A DNA stretch of 64,000 bases from Cryomorphaceae bacterium (lineage in GTDB: Bacteria > Bacteroidota > Bacteroidia > Flavobacteriales_D > Parvicellaceae). The DNA lies in contig CAJJBV010000005.1 in assembly GCA_905182525.1 (NCBI GenBank), positions 1 through 64,000 on the forward strand, given 5' to 3'. A program made the translations under genes and the position numbers. Below the pieces are notes generated by a model. It saw nothing but the letters and a program-made list of their open reading frames with translations, was not told the DNA's origin and did not search any database. Below, in pieces: positions 20,272-29,921 of the stretch. The stretch's first letter is position 1, and every line of letters starts with the position of its first letter.

Positions 20272-22864
20272 ATGAAAATATCAAGCTTTGTAATTGTCTT
20301 TATTCTAATAATTCCCTTTTTTGGAGTTACTCAGAAGAATCATTTTGATAAAAAACCTTTTGTTAAAGGGGAGATGCTTATACAGCTCGCTGCCAATAAA
20401 AGTATAAAAGCTCTATTGCTTAAAGCCCCCAGTAGAGTACGATATAAATTTTATAAAAGAGTTGTCACCCCCAATGAGGATTTCGTTGATTTCTTTTGAT
20501 CATAAGGTTGTATCTCACGAAGATTTTCAGTCCTGGCTTTATTCTCAAGATGAAATTACAGTTGCTGACTATAATTATTATGTGAAAATGCGTTCTACAC
20601 TTCCAAGTGATCCCAGCTTCACTTCACAGTGGCACCATAATAATACTGGAAATAATGGAGGAACTCTCGACGCCGACATTGACTCTGACTTAGCATGGGA
20701 TATAACCACTGGTGGAACTACCGCAACCAATGATGATATTGTTGTTTGCATGGTGGAGGGTGGTGGTGGAAACCTAGACCATTTGGATTTGTCGCCAAAT
20801 AGATGGGTTAATACTGGTGAAATCCCTAATGATAATATTGACAACGATGGTAATGGTTATGTAGATGATTATAATGGCTGGAATACTGGTTCTAATAATG
20901 ACGATTATGGAAATGCAAGTCATGGGACTAATTGTTTAGGATTAATAGGTGCAAAAGGAAATAATAATATCGATGTTACCGGTGCAAACTGGGATGTGAA
21001 AATGATGGTTTTAAATATGGGAGGGAATTTAACACAGGCTAGTGTAGTAAGTGCTTATACTTACCCTTTAATCATGCGACAGAAATGGAATAATAGTAAT
21101 GGTACTCAAGGTGCATTTGTGGTTGCTACCAGTTCTTCTTGGGGAATTGATAGGGCGAATTCTGCTAGCTATCCTTTATGGTGTCAATTTTACGATACAC
21201 TTGGCCATTATGGAATTTTAAATGTTTGTGCTACAACCAATTCTAATTTGGATGTTGATGTTATTGGAGATATGCCAACTGGTTGCTCAAGTAATTATAT
21301 GGTTGGGGTTGGTAGGACTGATAATCAAGATCAAACTGCTGGGGGATATGGAAACCAAACAATTCTATTAGGGGCTCCTGGAATAAATGTAGTTACCACA
21401 AATGGTACTGGATTTGGCGCTTCTGGCACAACTTCATCCACAGGAACTTCTTTTGCATGTCCTTTAACTGCTGGCGTAATTGGACTAGCCTATTCTATTC
21501 CTTGTCCTAGTTTTATGACATTTGTAAAGTCCGATGCTCAAGCGGCGGCAGACTTAGTATTGCAAGCTTTGATTAATGGTACAGATCCCAAAACTCAATT
21601 GAGTTCTAGATTTATTACTGGTGGAAGATTAAACTCTAGAAATACATTAGATAGTTTAATGAAAGGTATTTGTTCCCCATGTGGAATGAATGTCGTTAGT
21701 ACAATAACTCATCCTCAATGTTCCGGGATTGACGACGGTGCTATTAGTGTTTCTGTTTCAGGAGGAATTCCTGATTATACCTATAACTGGGTAGGTGGGT
21801 TAGGTACAGATTCAACTATAAATAACTTATCAGAAGGAAATTACTCTTTGATAGTATCTGATTCTTCGCTCTGTGATACTATAATTAACTATGATTTAAA
21901 TTATTTACCAAGTAATATTAACATTACTAGCACAGTCAATGATCCCCAATGTTTGGGAATTGATAATGGAAGTATTAGCGTCTCTGGAATAGGTTCTAGT
22001 GGTTATTCTTTAAATTGGGGAAGTGGGTTAGGTTCCGATTCTGGATTAAGTAATCTATCTGCTACTAGCTATTCTCTTCTAATATCAGATTCACTAATGT
22101 GCGATACAACTATAGTTTACGACTTAAGTTATATTACCACAGTTGGCTTTTCCTCATCATACAGTAATATTACTTGTAACGGGGCAAATGATGGTGTAAT
22201 AGTAGTTAATCCATCAGGAAGCTCTGGTTATAATTTTATATGGTCCGGTTCTTTTGGAAATGTTTCTTCAATAAATGGACTTTCTCCAGGTGTGTATACT
22301 TTAGATTTAAGTGACACTAACGGATGCACTAAAAGTGCAACTTTCACAATTACTGAACCTCAGCCAGCGCAGCCACAATCAAGCTTTACCTACACCGTAA
22401 ATAATTTAACTGTAAGTTTTATTAATACATCCGATAACGGATTGTTTAACTGGGACTTTGGTGATGGAACGTCTAGTTCTTCATTCGGATCTAGACATGA
22501 TTATGATTCTGCTGGAACCTATAATGTCTGCTTAACTTTAATTACAAATTGTGATACAGTAACTTTTTGTGAGACAATTACTATTGAACCCTTAAGCTCA
22601 GTAAATCTTCAAGAGGGGCTTCAAAGTGGTATAAAGGTATATCCAAACCCAGCTGCAAATACAGTGTTTTTCTCAATTAATAATTTAAAAGCGAGAAATT
22701 TACACCTAATTGATCCCAATGGTAAGGTGGTAGAAAGTAGAATAATTAGAGGAAGTTCAGAAGAAATAAATTTAACCCGCTACAGTAGTGGCATTTATAC
22801 TTATCAAATAACCGATAACCTAAATAAATTAATTAAATCATCTAGGCTTAATATTATAAAGTAA
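20272..22864 (+). CDS. Subtilase (S8) protease with SprB repeats, PKD domain and T9SS sorting domain, one frameshift
   Basis: About 860 residues. The signal peptide and propeptide (from 20272) join the rest if one T of the run at 20496-20499 is removed, giving VDFFDHKVVSHEDF. The S8 domain holds the His motif SHGTNCLGLIGAKGN, the oxyanion Asn in CATTNSN and the Ser motif GTSFACPLTAGV. The first triad position reads CMVEGGGGNLDHLDL, so Glu replaces the usual Asp. Three SprB-like repeats follow (for example HPQCSGIDDGAISVSVSGG), then a PKD domain with WDFGDGTSS and a type A sorting domain starting YPNPAAN. It is a surface or secreted protease-adhesin. D-to-E is an unusual active-site change. 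Confidence 0.87.
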
Positions 22865-22917
22865 GCATAAGATTGGGGGCGTGTGATTATAAAATATACT
22901 TTTATTTATTATAGATT

Positions 22918-23100
22918 ATGAAGGAATATTTTTTTACTTGTCCTTACTGTTGGGACAAAATATCTATGCTTATTGATGTTTCTGTTGACTCCCAAATTTA
23001 TATTGAAGATTGTGAAACTTGTTGTAATCCAATTGAAGTAAGTTATTCCACTTTAAATAATGAAATTTCTTATTTTGAAGCAAATTCTATAGAACAATAA
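22918..23100 (+). CDS. CPXCG-motif cysteine-rich small protein
   Basis: 60 residues. Two cysteine pairs (FTCPYCWD near residue 8 and CETCCNPIEV near 33) form a small zinc ribbon, as in the CPXCG cysteine-rich family of Proteobacteria and Bacteroidota. Function unknown; the family is small and cytoplasmic. Its TAA is followed directly by the ATG of the next gene, so the two are very likely co-translated. Confidence 0.7.
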   Translation: MKEYFFTCPYCWDKISMLIDVSVDSQIYIEDCETCCNPIEVSYSTLNNEISYFEANSIEQ

Positions 23101-23775
23101 ATGAAACAAGAAAATTGGGTTGAATCTCAGTGGCTAAAAGGCGTAGAACTCAAAAAAAAGTTGCCCTTTGAGGATGCTGCTTTTGTAGAACTATACAGAG
23201 CCATTCTTTTAAGAAATGTGGAATTCTGCAAAGTTGTAACCCTAGAAGACAAACAATCTTGCGTTAGAATGACTAACAAGTTTATTCATCAAGCTGTAAG
23301 CTCTGCTTTTGGAGTTCAAAATAAAGAAATTAATATTCATGTACTTTTAAAAAAAATTGCAGAAGACTACAGCGAGGAAAAATCTTATTACTTTTTTTAT
23401 ATTATTTTCAAAGAGCTTTACAGAAGAAAAAATTCCGACTACAAAGTGGTTTTAGATGCGTTACGTAAATACAATTTTCCAGAAGAATTTAAAAAAATAT
23501 TTAAAACCTTTGACTGTAAATTAGCTTGGGATTATCTATTAACTTATTTAGCTCATGAGCCGCTAGATAAAAGTATGTTTTCGATAATGTGGCTTAGATA
23601 CAAAAGTTCATTACTTAGATGTAATGTTGAAGATTACAAAAATTTTGTATTCCGTCAATATTTAAAAGATGATAAAAACAAAGCTATCCTAAATATAAAA
23701 AACATAAAAGAAAATATTTACACTCCAATTTTAAAAAGGGCAGAAATAAATTATTCTCTACTAAAAATATTTTAA
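23101..23775 (+). CDS. Hypothetical helical protein co-transcribed with CPXCG protein
   Basis: 224 residues, predominantly alpha-helical, basic, with no signal peptide or membrane segment. I do not recognise it. The repeated pattern of aromatic and lysine-rich helices (YYFFYIIFKELYRRKN, MFSIMWLRYKSSLLRC) suggests a compact cytoplasmic helical bundle. The start codon abuts the stop of the 22918 gene with no spacer, which supports both the start and an operon. Intact frame and neighbour-like codon use mark it as real. Confidence 0.65.
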   Translation: MKQENWVESQWLKGVELKKKLPFEDAAFVELYRAILLRNVEFCKVVTLEDKQSCVRMTNKFIHQAVSSAFGVQNKEINIHVLLKKIAEDYSEEKSYYFFYIIFKELYRRKNSDYKVVLDALRKYNFPEEFKKIFKTFDCKLAWDYLLTYLAHEPLDKSMFSIMWLRYKSSLLRCNVEDYKNFVFRQYLKDDKNKAILNIKNIKENIYTPILKRAEINYSLLKIF

Positions 23776-23852
23776 GATGGGAATTGTCTTATGTAGCAAT
23801 TTTAGGTTTTGGTTATAGCTTAACAAGTTGCCTTTAAACTATCATATTAGTA

Positions 23853-25781
23853 CTATATGTCTTCTACTAAACCATAAATTATTGGGTTGCCAATTCTAGT
23901 TTTAATCTTAAAATCATCAATTAAAAAAGATTCCTGCTCTTTGTTCCAAACATAAATATTTAAATTAATATTATTGTAATTTAAGTATATATCAGAAAGC
24001 TTTATTGAATGATGTACAGTATACCATTTTTTGTTAGTCTCAAAAGGCTTGATAAATTTATTAAATACTGTTCCTTGCCAGTAAATATTTTCGTTGGGAG
24101 TCTCAAGTGTTGCTACTAAAATAGCAGAAGGGTCTATTTTATTTTTATATTTTACTCTTAGAGAAATATCTATAAAATCATTTCTATTTAATGCTAAAGT
24201 GTTGAAGTTTACAGAAAACTTTGGGCCCCATTCGGTTTTTTCATCTAACATATAGGCTCTTTTGCCCATAGAGCTGATGCTTTTAGTTGTTTTGGAGAAG
24301 TCTACATTAGTCCAAAAATCATGGCTCTGATTTTCAAAATCTAAATTGGCTATTATTTTGCTTTCTGTTTTCTCTTTGTTAAAAAGATAAGATGAACCCC
24401 CTACGTAGTTTCTTTGCCATTTAAGTTTGGGATAGTATTCTTGAATTATTGGAATGGTTGATGCTGCGTTAGATGATAAACAACCAAAATAAATATTACT
24501 AAAATGATTATTTTTTTCGAGAAACTCAATGAAATTAGCTTCGCTTTTAAATGAATCAAAATTGATATAATTAGTTGCTATATTAATTCTTTTTGAGAAG
24601 TATTTAGAAATTTTATCGTGGGAATCTACTATGAAAAGTGTGTTTTCTTGGTTCTGATTAGCTTCATTATAATCTACTAATATTTCTTTATAAACGGAAT
24701 GATAAAATAATTTATAATGCTGTCTTTCAAAAATTAATGAGAATATATTGACACCCATAATAATTGTAATTATCAATAAGTTCACTTTTGGACTTTGCAA
24801 TTTAAAATGGCCAAATAATAGGAAGAATAGATACGGCAAACAAAATATTAAAATAGAAAATTGTAATACAGGATTAATATATTTCGAATAGTAAAATCCT
24901 ATTAGAAAAGGCAAAATAAACCATGTAAGAAATAATATATATTTATTTAAATCCTTAAACTTTAAATTGTTTTTTTTTAATCCATATGCTATTATGGATA
25001 AGGTCATGAGAATAGACAATGTTGAAAAGTTCAAAATGTACCATAAATATTTAATTATAAAATAATTTGTCGGTTTGCCTAGCCATCCATCTATTCCTCC
25101 AATTCCACCTATATTTAATTGATAAAAGAAAATACTGAGGTGTGGAATATAAAGTGTGAAAATTGCTATTCCAGAAATAATATATTTTAACATATATTTT
25201 TTTTGGATCATAAATAATCCCGATAAGCCTACGATTCCAGCAAAAAGAAGGCTAAAGTGGTGGTTATAGGCACATAATGTAGAGGCTAAAACAAAAAGAC
25301 AAATATTCTTAAAGAAGTTTTTTTCCGGAGTTTTAATTATTAATGTCCAATAATAAACCATTATTAGAGAAAAGAACATGCCACTAATATATGGACGTGC
25401 AATCTGGCTATAAATCACTGTAAACTGAATACTAGCAATAAACGCTGCTGAAATTAATCCCACAGTTTCGTTAAACCATTTCCTGCCAATAAGGTAAATT
25501 ATCCATATAGAAACTATTCCAAAAATAGTAAAGGGTAACTTAACAATCCATTCGCTTGAACCAAATACTTTGGTCCAGTAATATAAAAAAACATGTACTC
25601 CAGCTGGGTGACCATCTACTTTTACGCCTTTTTCTATTAATTCCGAAAAACTATCAAAATTTAAACGAAACAAAGCGCTGAACTCATCATGTGTAAAAGG
25701 GATTTCAACGTAATTATAAAACCTCAAAATAGAGCCTATAAATAAGATTAATAAAATCGTTAATTGATTAGTGATTTTCAT
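23853..25781 (-). CDS. GT39/ArnT-like integral membrane glycosyltransferase
   Basis: 642 residues. The N-terminal half has about ten membrane segments. The first periplasmic loop contains FTHDEFSALFRL with the Asp-Glu pair typical of GT-C enzymes of the ArnT/PMT group, and a later loop reads YSQIARPYISGMF. The C-terminal 230 residues form a soluble periplasmic domain ending in a beta-rich module (WTNVDFSKTTKSISSMGKRA). Such enzymes move a sugar from a polyprenyl-phosphate carrier to lipid or protein acceptors. Acceptor unknown. It is a single gene on the minus strand, convergent with the 23101 gene. Confidence 0.75.
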   Translation of the reverse strand: MKITNQLTILLILFIGSILRFYNYVEIPFTHDEFSALFRLNFDSFSELIEKGVKVDGHPAGVHVFLYYWTKVFGSSEWIVKLPFTIFGIVSIWIIYLIGRKWFNETVGLISAAFIASIQFTVIYSQIARPYISGMFFSLIMVYYWTLIIKTPEKNFFKNICLFVLASTLCAYNHHFSLLFAGIVGLSGLFMIQKKYMLKYIISGIAIFTLYIPHLSIFFYQLNIGGIGGIDGWLGKPTNYFIIKYLWYILNFSTLSILMTLSIIAYGLKKNNLKFKDLNKYILFLTWFILPFLIGFYYSKYINPVLQFSILIFCLPYLFFLLFGHFKLQSPKVNLLIITIIMGVNIFSLIFERQHYKLFYHSVYKEILVDYNEANQNQENTLFIVDSHDKISKYFSKRINIATNYINFDSFKSEANFIEFLEKNNHFSNIYFGCLSSNAASTIPIIQEYYPKLKWQRNYVGGSSYLFNKEKTESKIIANLDFENQSHDFWTNVDFSKTTKSISSMGKRAYMLDEKTEWGPKFSVNFNTLALNRNDFIDISLRVKYKNKIDPSAILVATLETPNENIYWQGTVFNKFIKPFETNKKWYTVHHSIKLSDIYLNYNNINLNIYVWNKEQESFLIDDFKIKTRIGNPIIYGLVEDI

Positions 25782-26181
25782 GTACTTGACCCGAAAGTTT
25801 GACTAAAATAATTGATTATACCTTTATGTAAAGTTATCATTTTTTATATTTTGATTTCCATCGTTAAGTTAGGTCAGCTTCTAGTTTTTATAATAAACTA
25901 GTCTCTATTTTATCTGTATGTAGATAAATATAACTAACTTTATTAGGCTAAGAACTTAATTGAAAATAAACAATCAGATGACTTTTTCCCACGCTGATTT
26001 GTAGATGAAAAAAACAGTTAAGCTGTTTCAATTATAAATTATTTGGTATCCCGTTACCTAAATATATTTTACATTAAAAAGTTATGGTTTAAAATGCAAA
26101 TATATGAACAGCTAGATAGATAATGTGTATGTATGTTTGATTATGTATATAATCTACAATTCTAAAAAGATCAGAAAGAAA
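25782..26181. other. Intergenic stretch of 400 bases
   Basis: Between two minus-strand genes. It is A/T-rich with no open frame or repeat of note. The only structure I see is the short hairpin at 26012-26028, plus the presumed promoter of the GT39-type gene near 25790-25900, for which I find no clear consensus. Confidence 0.5.
26012..26028 (-). terminator. Possible intrinsic terminator of the lipoprotein gene
   Basis: On the minus strand AAACAG and CTGTTT pair around a five-base loop and run straight into a stretch of seven Ts. It lies 150 bases beyond the 26182 gene's stop. The stem is only six pairs. Confidence 0.45.
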
Positions 26182-26688
26182 TTATAACCTTACAAAGGTA
26201 AATTGACCAGAGCTCAACGAAGGGTCAGTAGAAGATAATAACGAACAAGAAATTGAATTGTTATTAAAACTATTAATGTTCCAAACAGTCTGTTCAGAGA
26301 CAGCTGAAATTCCTGTAGATACTCCATTATTATAATAATCAACACCAGTACTTGTTAATGTTAAAGTGGTTTGTGGTGAATTTAAAGTATATAAACCATA
26401 CACGTCAACCCAATCACCGTTGTTAAGTTGAGGACTTAGGGCTTCAGCATAATATGTTCCCGCAGAATTCATGGTAAGATAATAATAAGTATATGCATTT
26501 GTAATATCAGTTCCGTTAGCAATATAACTTGATATAGTCCATGTTCCTGCGATATTATATAGACAAGAGCCATCATTTTTTTTAGCCTCGCTAGAGTAAT
26601 TAGTTGCACTTTCGTCTGTACAACCTTCTTTTTTACAACTTGAAAATGCTAAAAAAAACAGGCTAATGCAAAGTATATTATATCTCAT
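26182..26688 (-). CDS. Lipocalin-like lipoprotein
   Basis: 168 residues. A lipobox (LAFSSC) makes it a predicted lipoprotein. Residues 23-45 read CTDESATNYSSEAKKNDGSC, the cysteine-flanked DGSC motif widespread in secreted Bacteroidota proteins. The remainder begins IAGTWTISSYI and ends SGQFTFVRL, the general shape of lipocalin-like small barrels. Monocistronic, with a possible hairpin terminator at 26012. Function unknown. Confidence 0.65.
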   Translation of the reverse strand: MRYNILCISLFFLAFSSCKKEGCTDESATNYSSEAKKNDGSCLYNIAGTWTISSYIANGTDITNAYTYYYLTMNSAGTYYAEALSPQLNNGDWVDVYGLYTLNSPQTTLTLTSTGVDYYNNGVSTGISAVSEQTVWNINSFNNNSISCSLLSSTDPSLSSGQFTFVRL

Positions 26689-26834
26689 AATTTTTTTTCA
26701 TTAATTTACTTAAAAATAATCACTCTTTTAAAAATTATTAGGTGGTATTACGTAAATTCACCTATTTATATAAAAAAAATTGCACTTTTTTTTAACCTGT
26801 ATTTCAAAAAAAAGTTGTTTTGATTTACCTATAA

Positions 26835-26864
26835 AAAAGGTCTAAATATCTATTTAGACCTTTT
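26835..26864 (-). terminator. Strong intrinsic terminator
   Basis: A perfect 14-base inverted repeat (arm AAAAGGTCTAAATA) with a two-base loop. On the minus strand it is followed by a run of Ts, placing it 27 bases after the stop of the 26892 gene as the end of that two-gene operon. The symmetry means it could also work on the other strand. Confidence 0.85.
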
Positions 26865-26891
26865 AATAACTTAAAATAAGAAAAGTGGTTT

Positions 26892-27297
26892 CTAAGCAAA
26901 CTTTTTTAAAGACCAAGCGACTACACCTCCGCCTATTGCTCCCATGATAGCAGAAAGAACTGCATCTAATCCAACGTAACTGTAACTGACAAAAGTTGTT
27001 GTTGATACCATTTGAAGATCAACAATTAACCAAATACCTGCACTAAAAACAGCTCCAAAAACTGCCCCGCTAGATAAGGTTGCTATTTTTAGACTGTCCA
27101 TAAGGGCAATTAGACCAATAATTTGGATTAGTGCTACGGGAAATCCAGAAATAAAATCAGGAGTTGCCCTAACAGCTTCTGGATACAATGTATGCCAATT
27201 AGCAAATTCTGGAAGAAAAACAAAATTAGCAAACACTCCTCCTAGTAAAGCGAAAAGTCAAAAAAGATAACAAAAAAGTGACTATATATTTTTTCAT
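26892..27297 (-). CDS. Small polytopic membrane protein, one frameshift
   Basis: About 134 residues after correction. The start at 27297 reads MKKYIVTFLLSFLTF. Removing one T in the run near 27256-27259 joins it to ALLGGVFANFVFLPEF. Four hydrophobic segments follow (PVALIQIIGLIALMD, GAVFGAVFSAGIWLIV, GLDAVLSAIMGAIGGGVVAW). I do not recognise the family; the layout resembles small four-helix integral membrane proteins. It lies 18 bases after the 27316 gene and ends at a strong terminator, so the two form an operon. Confidence 0.55.
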
Positions 27298-27315
27298 GAT
27301 TTTATAATAATGTAA

Positions 27316-28047
27316 TTAATTAGATGGTAGGTTCCAGGCCTTCATAACTGTTCTTAAAATAGTAGACGTATTTTCAGTGTTCCCCATTGCTTTGACAAAA
27401 GCTCCAAAATTAGGATTTGATCCCATGTAGTTCATTGTTTCTAAGTATTGAGCGTAGTCTTTGTGACTAGCTAAAATCCAGAAGTTTGTTCCCCTGTCGT
27501 CTCCGGCTAAATGTTGATGTAATCCCAATTGCATTTTTGACTTATCAAAATAAGGTTGCATTTCTTTTATAAATGTTGTGAAAGCAGTAACGACATCAAC
27601 TTGAGAAGTAAAAGGAACATTTAGTGCCCAAATTACTTGAATACCGTTTTGAGCATCTGGAAACAATTTAGACTCTACTAATGGCAAACCTGAAAAAGCA
27701 CGCTTTGGAGCAATACCCAAGCTGCTAATAGCTTGACCCAGTTCCTGAGCATATAGAGTTGACCAGAACTCTAATGGATTAAGAAATTGAGTCATTACAT
27801 TGGGATCGCTAGTTTGAAATGACATATGATGAGTACACTCATCTTGATTTCCTAATGTGTTTTCTGTAAAAAATCCTGTTGGCATTTTTTTTGCACCTTC
27901 TGATTTATAAAAAACATCGAATGCAGTTGTAAACTTTTCTACATTTTCAGGAGAAATTACTAATTCATAATTTACCCATGAAGCTGACTGTGCAATTGTG
28001 GAAATAACTGTTACGATGGAAAGCAGTAAGAATATATATTTTTTCAT
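27316..28047 (-). CDS. Hypothetical exported protein
   Basis: 243 residues with a signal peptide (YIFLLLSIVTVISTIAQ). The mature part contains two similar alpha/beta halves: ASWVNYELVISPENVEKFTT with a following THHMSFQTSD, then IQVIWALNVPFTSQVDVVTA with LGLHQHLAGDD. This suggests an internal duplication of a dimeric ferredoxin-like (ABM/EthD-type) fold, in which the conserved His residues could be functional. Family not recognised; fold suggestion is tentative. First gene of a two-gene operon, with an inverted repeat 60 bases upstream. Confidence 0.6.
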   Translation of the reverse strand: MKKYIFLLLSIVTVISTIAQSASWVNYELVISPENVEKFTTAFDVFYKSEGAKKMPTGFFTENTLGNQDECTHHMSFQTSDPNVMTQFLNPLEFWSTLYAQELGQAISSLGIAPKRAFSGLPLVESKLFPDAQNGIQVIWALNVPFTSQVDVVTAFTTFIKEMQPYFDKSKMQLGLHQHLAGDDRGTNFWILASHKDYAQYLETMNYMGSNPNFGAFVKAMGNTENTSTILRTVMKAWNLPSN

Positions 28048-28107
28048 TTTAGTTGAATTTAATATTTTTTAGTTTTTTTAAAAATAGTTTAAATTTTAAC
28101 TTTAAAC

Positions 28108-28127
28108 AATACCATAAATATGGTATT
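28108..28127. promoter_or_regulatory. Palindrome upstream of the 27316 gene
   Basis: AATACCAT and ATGGTATT flank AAAT, a perfect 8-base inverted repeat in an otherwise A/T-only spacer. It lies 61 bases from the minus-strand start at 28047 and about 170 from the divergent gene, so it could be an operator for the former. No T run follows, so a terminator is unlikely. Confidence 0.35.
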
Positions 28128-28294
28128 CAGAAATTATTTATAACCACTAATTAATAGCTATAAGTATTATTTTCTTTCAATTTTAGTAAAAAAATTAAAA
28201 TCACAAAAAAAATTTAATTTTAATTATTATTGTAATTAAACAGCGTCAAAGTTTTGCTTTAATCTTTTTAAATTTCATTTTTTAAATGTTATAA

Positions 28295-28480
28295 ATGTCT
28301 AAACGCACTTATGAAAAGGATGGATTGAAAATTGAGATTGCAAGTGATCTTGACGATCTTGTTGTAGATAAGCGTGAAAGTTGGAGAGCAAATTCTTCTA
28401 AAGCTAATCAACGACAACGTAGATATAAAAAACGCTTGACCAAGCAAATCATCCAAAGAGATAAAGATCCGCTTACTTAG
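28295..28480 (+). CDS. Small basic hypothetical protein
   Basis: 61 residues, charged, with a basic C-terminal helix (NQRQRRYKKRLTKQIIQ). No known domain. The codon pattern and the closely following zinc-ribbon gene on the same strand support it being real. The basic helix hints at nucleic-acid or ribosome contact, but that is speculation. Confidence 0.5.
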   Translation: MSKRTYEKDGLKIEIASDLDDLVVDKRESWRANSSKANQRQRRYKKRLTKQIIQRDKDPLT

Positions 28481-28512
28481 TTGCCCTATTATTTTGTTTA
28501 TCTTTATGGCCT

Positions 28513-28707
28513 ATGAAAAATACTTATGCCTGTAAAAAATGCGGAATGTCAGTCAACGCACAATGCGGAAAATGTAATATTCCTTTAGAAAATGATTTTC
28601 TAACTATCAATGGCGGAGAAAAAGTTCAAATTTCAAAATGTCCCTCCTGCGAAGGAAAAATTAAATCTCCTCTTTGCTGTGGTGAGGATATGAGTTGCGC
28701 AGCATAA
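28513..28707 (+). CDS. Small zinc-ribbon protein
   Basis: 64 residues with four cysteine pairs or near pairs: YACKKCGMS, AQCGKCNI, SKCPSCEGK and LCCGEDMSC. This would form two small zinc knuckles. No signal or membrane segment. It follows the 28295 gene by 32 bases. The family is not one I can name; function unknown. Confidence 0.6.
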   Translation: MKNTYACKKCGMSVNAQCGKCNIPLENDFLTINGGEKVQISKCPSCEGKIKSPLCCGEDMSCAA

Positions 28708-28788
28708 TATTTATGTTTTAATTTAAAATTAATAAAACAAAATATTACTTTTAAAATGCTGTAATTGTAAAATCTTAAAATAAATTAA

Positions 28789-29412
28789 ATGAAAAATATT
28801 ACGTTAATAGGGTTATCATTAGTTTTTTCGCTTTTTATGTCGTCTTGTGCTGGCGGTGAAAAAGCAAATAATCAAGAAACTTCCGCTTTAGTTGAATCAA
28901 CTGATTTAGAAGAAAGGTTAATTAATGTTGATCCCTTATTAAGTTCGGTTAATTGGGAAGGAACTATGGTTGGTGTTTATAAGCATACTGGAAAAGTTGG
29001 TTTAAAAAAAGGGCAATTAGTTTGGAAAGGTGATGTAATTGTTAGTGGCTCAGTAACTATTGACATGTCTTCTATGACTCAGTTAGATACGCTCTATAAA
29101 ACTGAAGAAAATAAATTAGTTCAACATTTAGAATCTCCTGATTTTTTCGATGTTTCTAACCACCCGATAGCAACGTTTGAAATTACTGGTTCTGATAGAA
29201 CTGAAAAAACAGTTTCAGGAAATCTTACCATAAGAGGAATCACAAACTCTGAAACAGTAAATGATGTTGTTTTTGATGAAGCTACAGGTGCTGCAAAGGG
29301 ATTACTTAGTTTTGATCGTCAAAAATATAATGTTGCCTACAAAGGTTCTACAAAAGATATGCTAATTAGCGATGTTGTAAAATTATCGATTTCACTAATC
29401 CCCGGAAAATAA
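28789..29412 (+). CDS. YceI-family lipoprotein
   Basis: 207 residues. A lipobox (FMSSC at about 20) is followed by a YceI domain from about residue 45: VNWEGTMVGVYKHTGKVGLK, SVTIDMSSMTQLD, HLESPDFFDVSNHPIATFEI and LTIRGITNSE are standard positions of the fold. YceI proteins are lipocalin-like and bind long-chain isoprenoids. The predicted location is the outer or inner membrane face. Intact. Confidence 0.9.
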   Translation: MKNITLIGLSLVFSLFMSSCAGGEKANNQETSALVESTDLEERLINVDPLLSSVNWEGTMVGVYKHTGKVGLKKGQLVWKGDVIVSGSVTIDMSSMTQLDTLYKTEENKLVQHLESPDFFDVSNHPIATFEITGSDRTEKTVSGNLTIRGITNSETVNDVVFDEATGAAKGLLSFDRQKYNVAYKGSTKDMLISDVVKLSISLIPGK

Positions 29413-29451
29413 TTATCTCTTTATTATTAAACTGTTTTTTAAACTTACAAA

Positions 29452-29916
29452 ATGAAGAAGATACTATTCTTATTGATGTTTCCAATTATTGGTTTTAGTC
29501 AAGAAGCTATTCCTGCATCAGGTGGTGATGCTTCAGGCTTAGGCGGAACATTAAGTTTTACAGTTGGACAATTAGTTTACAGTAGCAATTCTGGAAGTAA
29601 TGGCTCTGTAGCTGAGGGAGTTCAACAACCATATGAGATATCTACAACAGTTGGAATTGAAATAACTAACATTAGTTTAGATTTCATTGCCTATCCAAAT
29701 CCTACAAGCAGTAATATTGTTCTCAGTATTAGAGATTTTAATAATGAAAAATTGAATTATCAACTTTATGATATGAGTGGAAAATTATTAAAAAGTAATA
29801 AAGTGAATGCAATTAATACAACCATTGATATGAGTGAACTACCAGTAAGCAATTATGTTTTAAATATAAATAACGATAGTTCCATAATAAAAAGTTTTAA
29901 AATCATTAAAAGTTAA
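29452..29916 (+). CDS. Small T9SS type A sorting-domain protein
   Basis: 154 residues. After the signal peptide (LFLLMFPIIGFSQ) comes IPASGGDASGLGGTLSFTVG and QQPYEIS, a short conserved module common in secreted Bacteroidota proteins. A type A T9SS sorting domain follows (YPNPTSSN to SFKIIKS). It is therefore exported across the outer membrane and probably anchored. Five bases separate it from the collagen-like protein gene, and this pair is a recurrent arrangement in the phylum. Confidence 0.8.
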   Translation: MKKILFLLMFPIIGFSQEAIPASGGDASGLGGTLSFTVGQLVYSSNSGSNGSVAEGVQQPYEISTTVGIEITNISLDFIAYPNPTSSNIVLSIRDFNNEKLNYQLYDMSGKLLKSNKVNAINTTIDMSELPVSNYVLNINNDSSIIKSFKIIKS

Positions 29917-29921
29917 ACACT

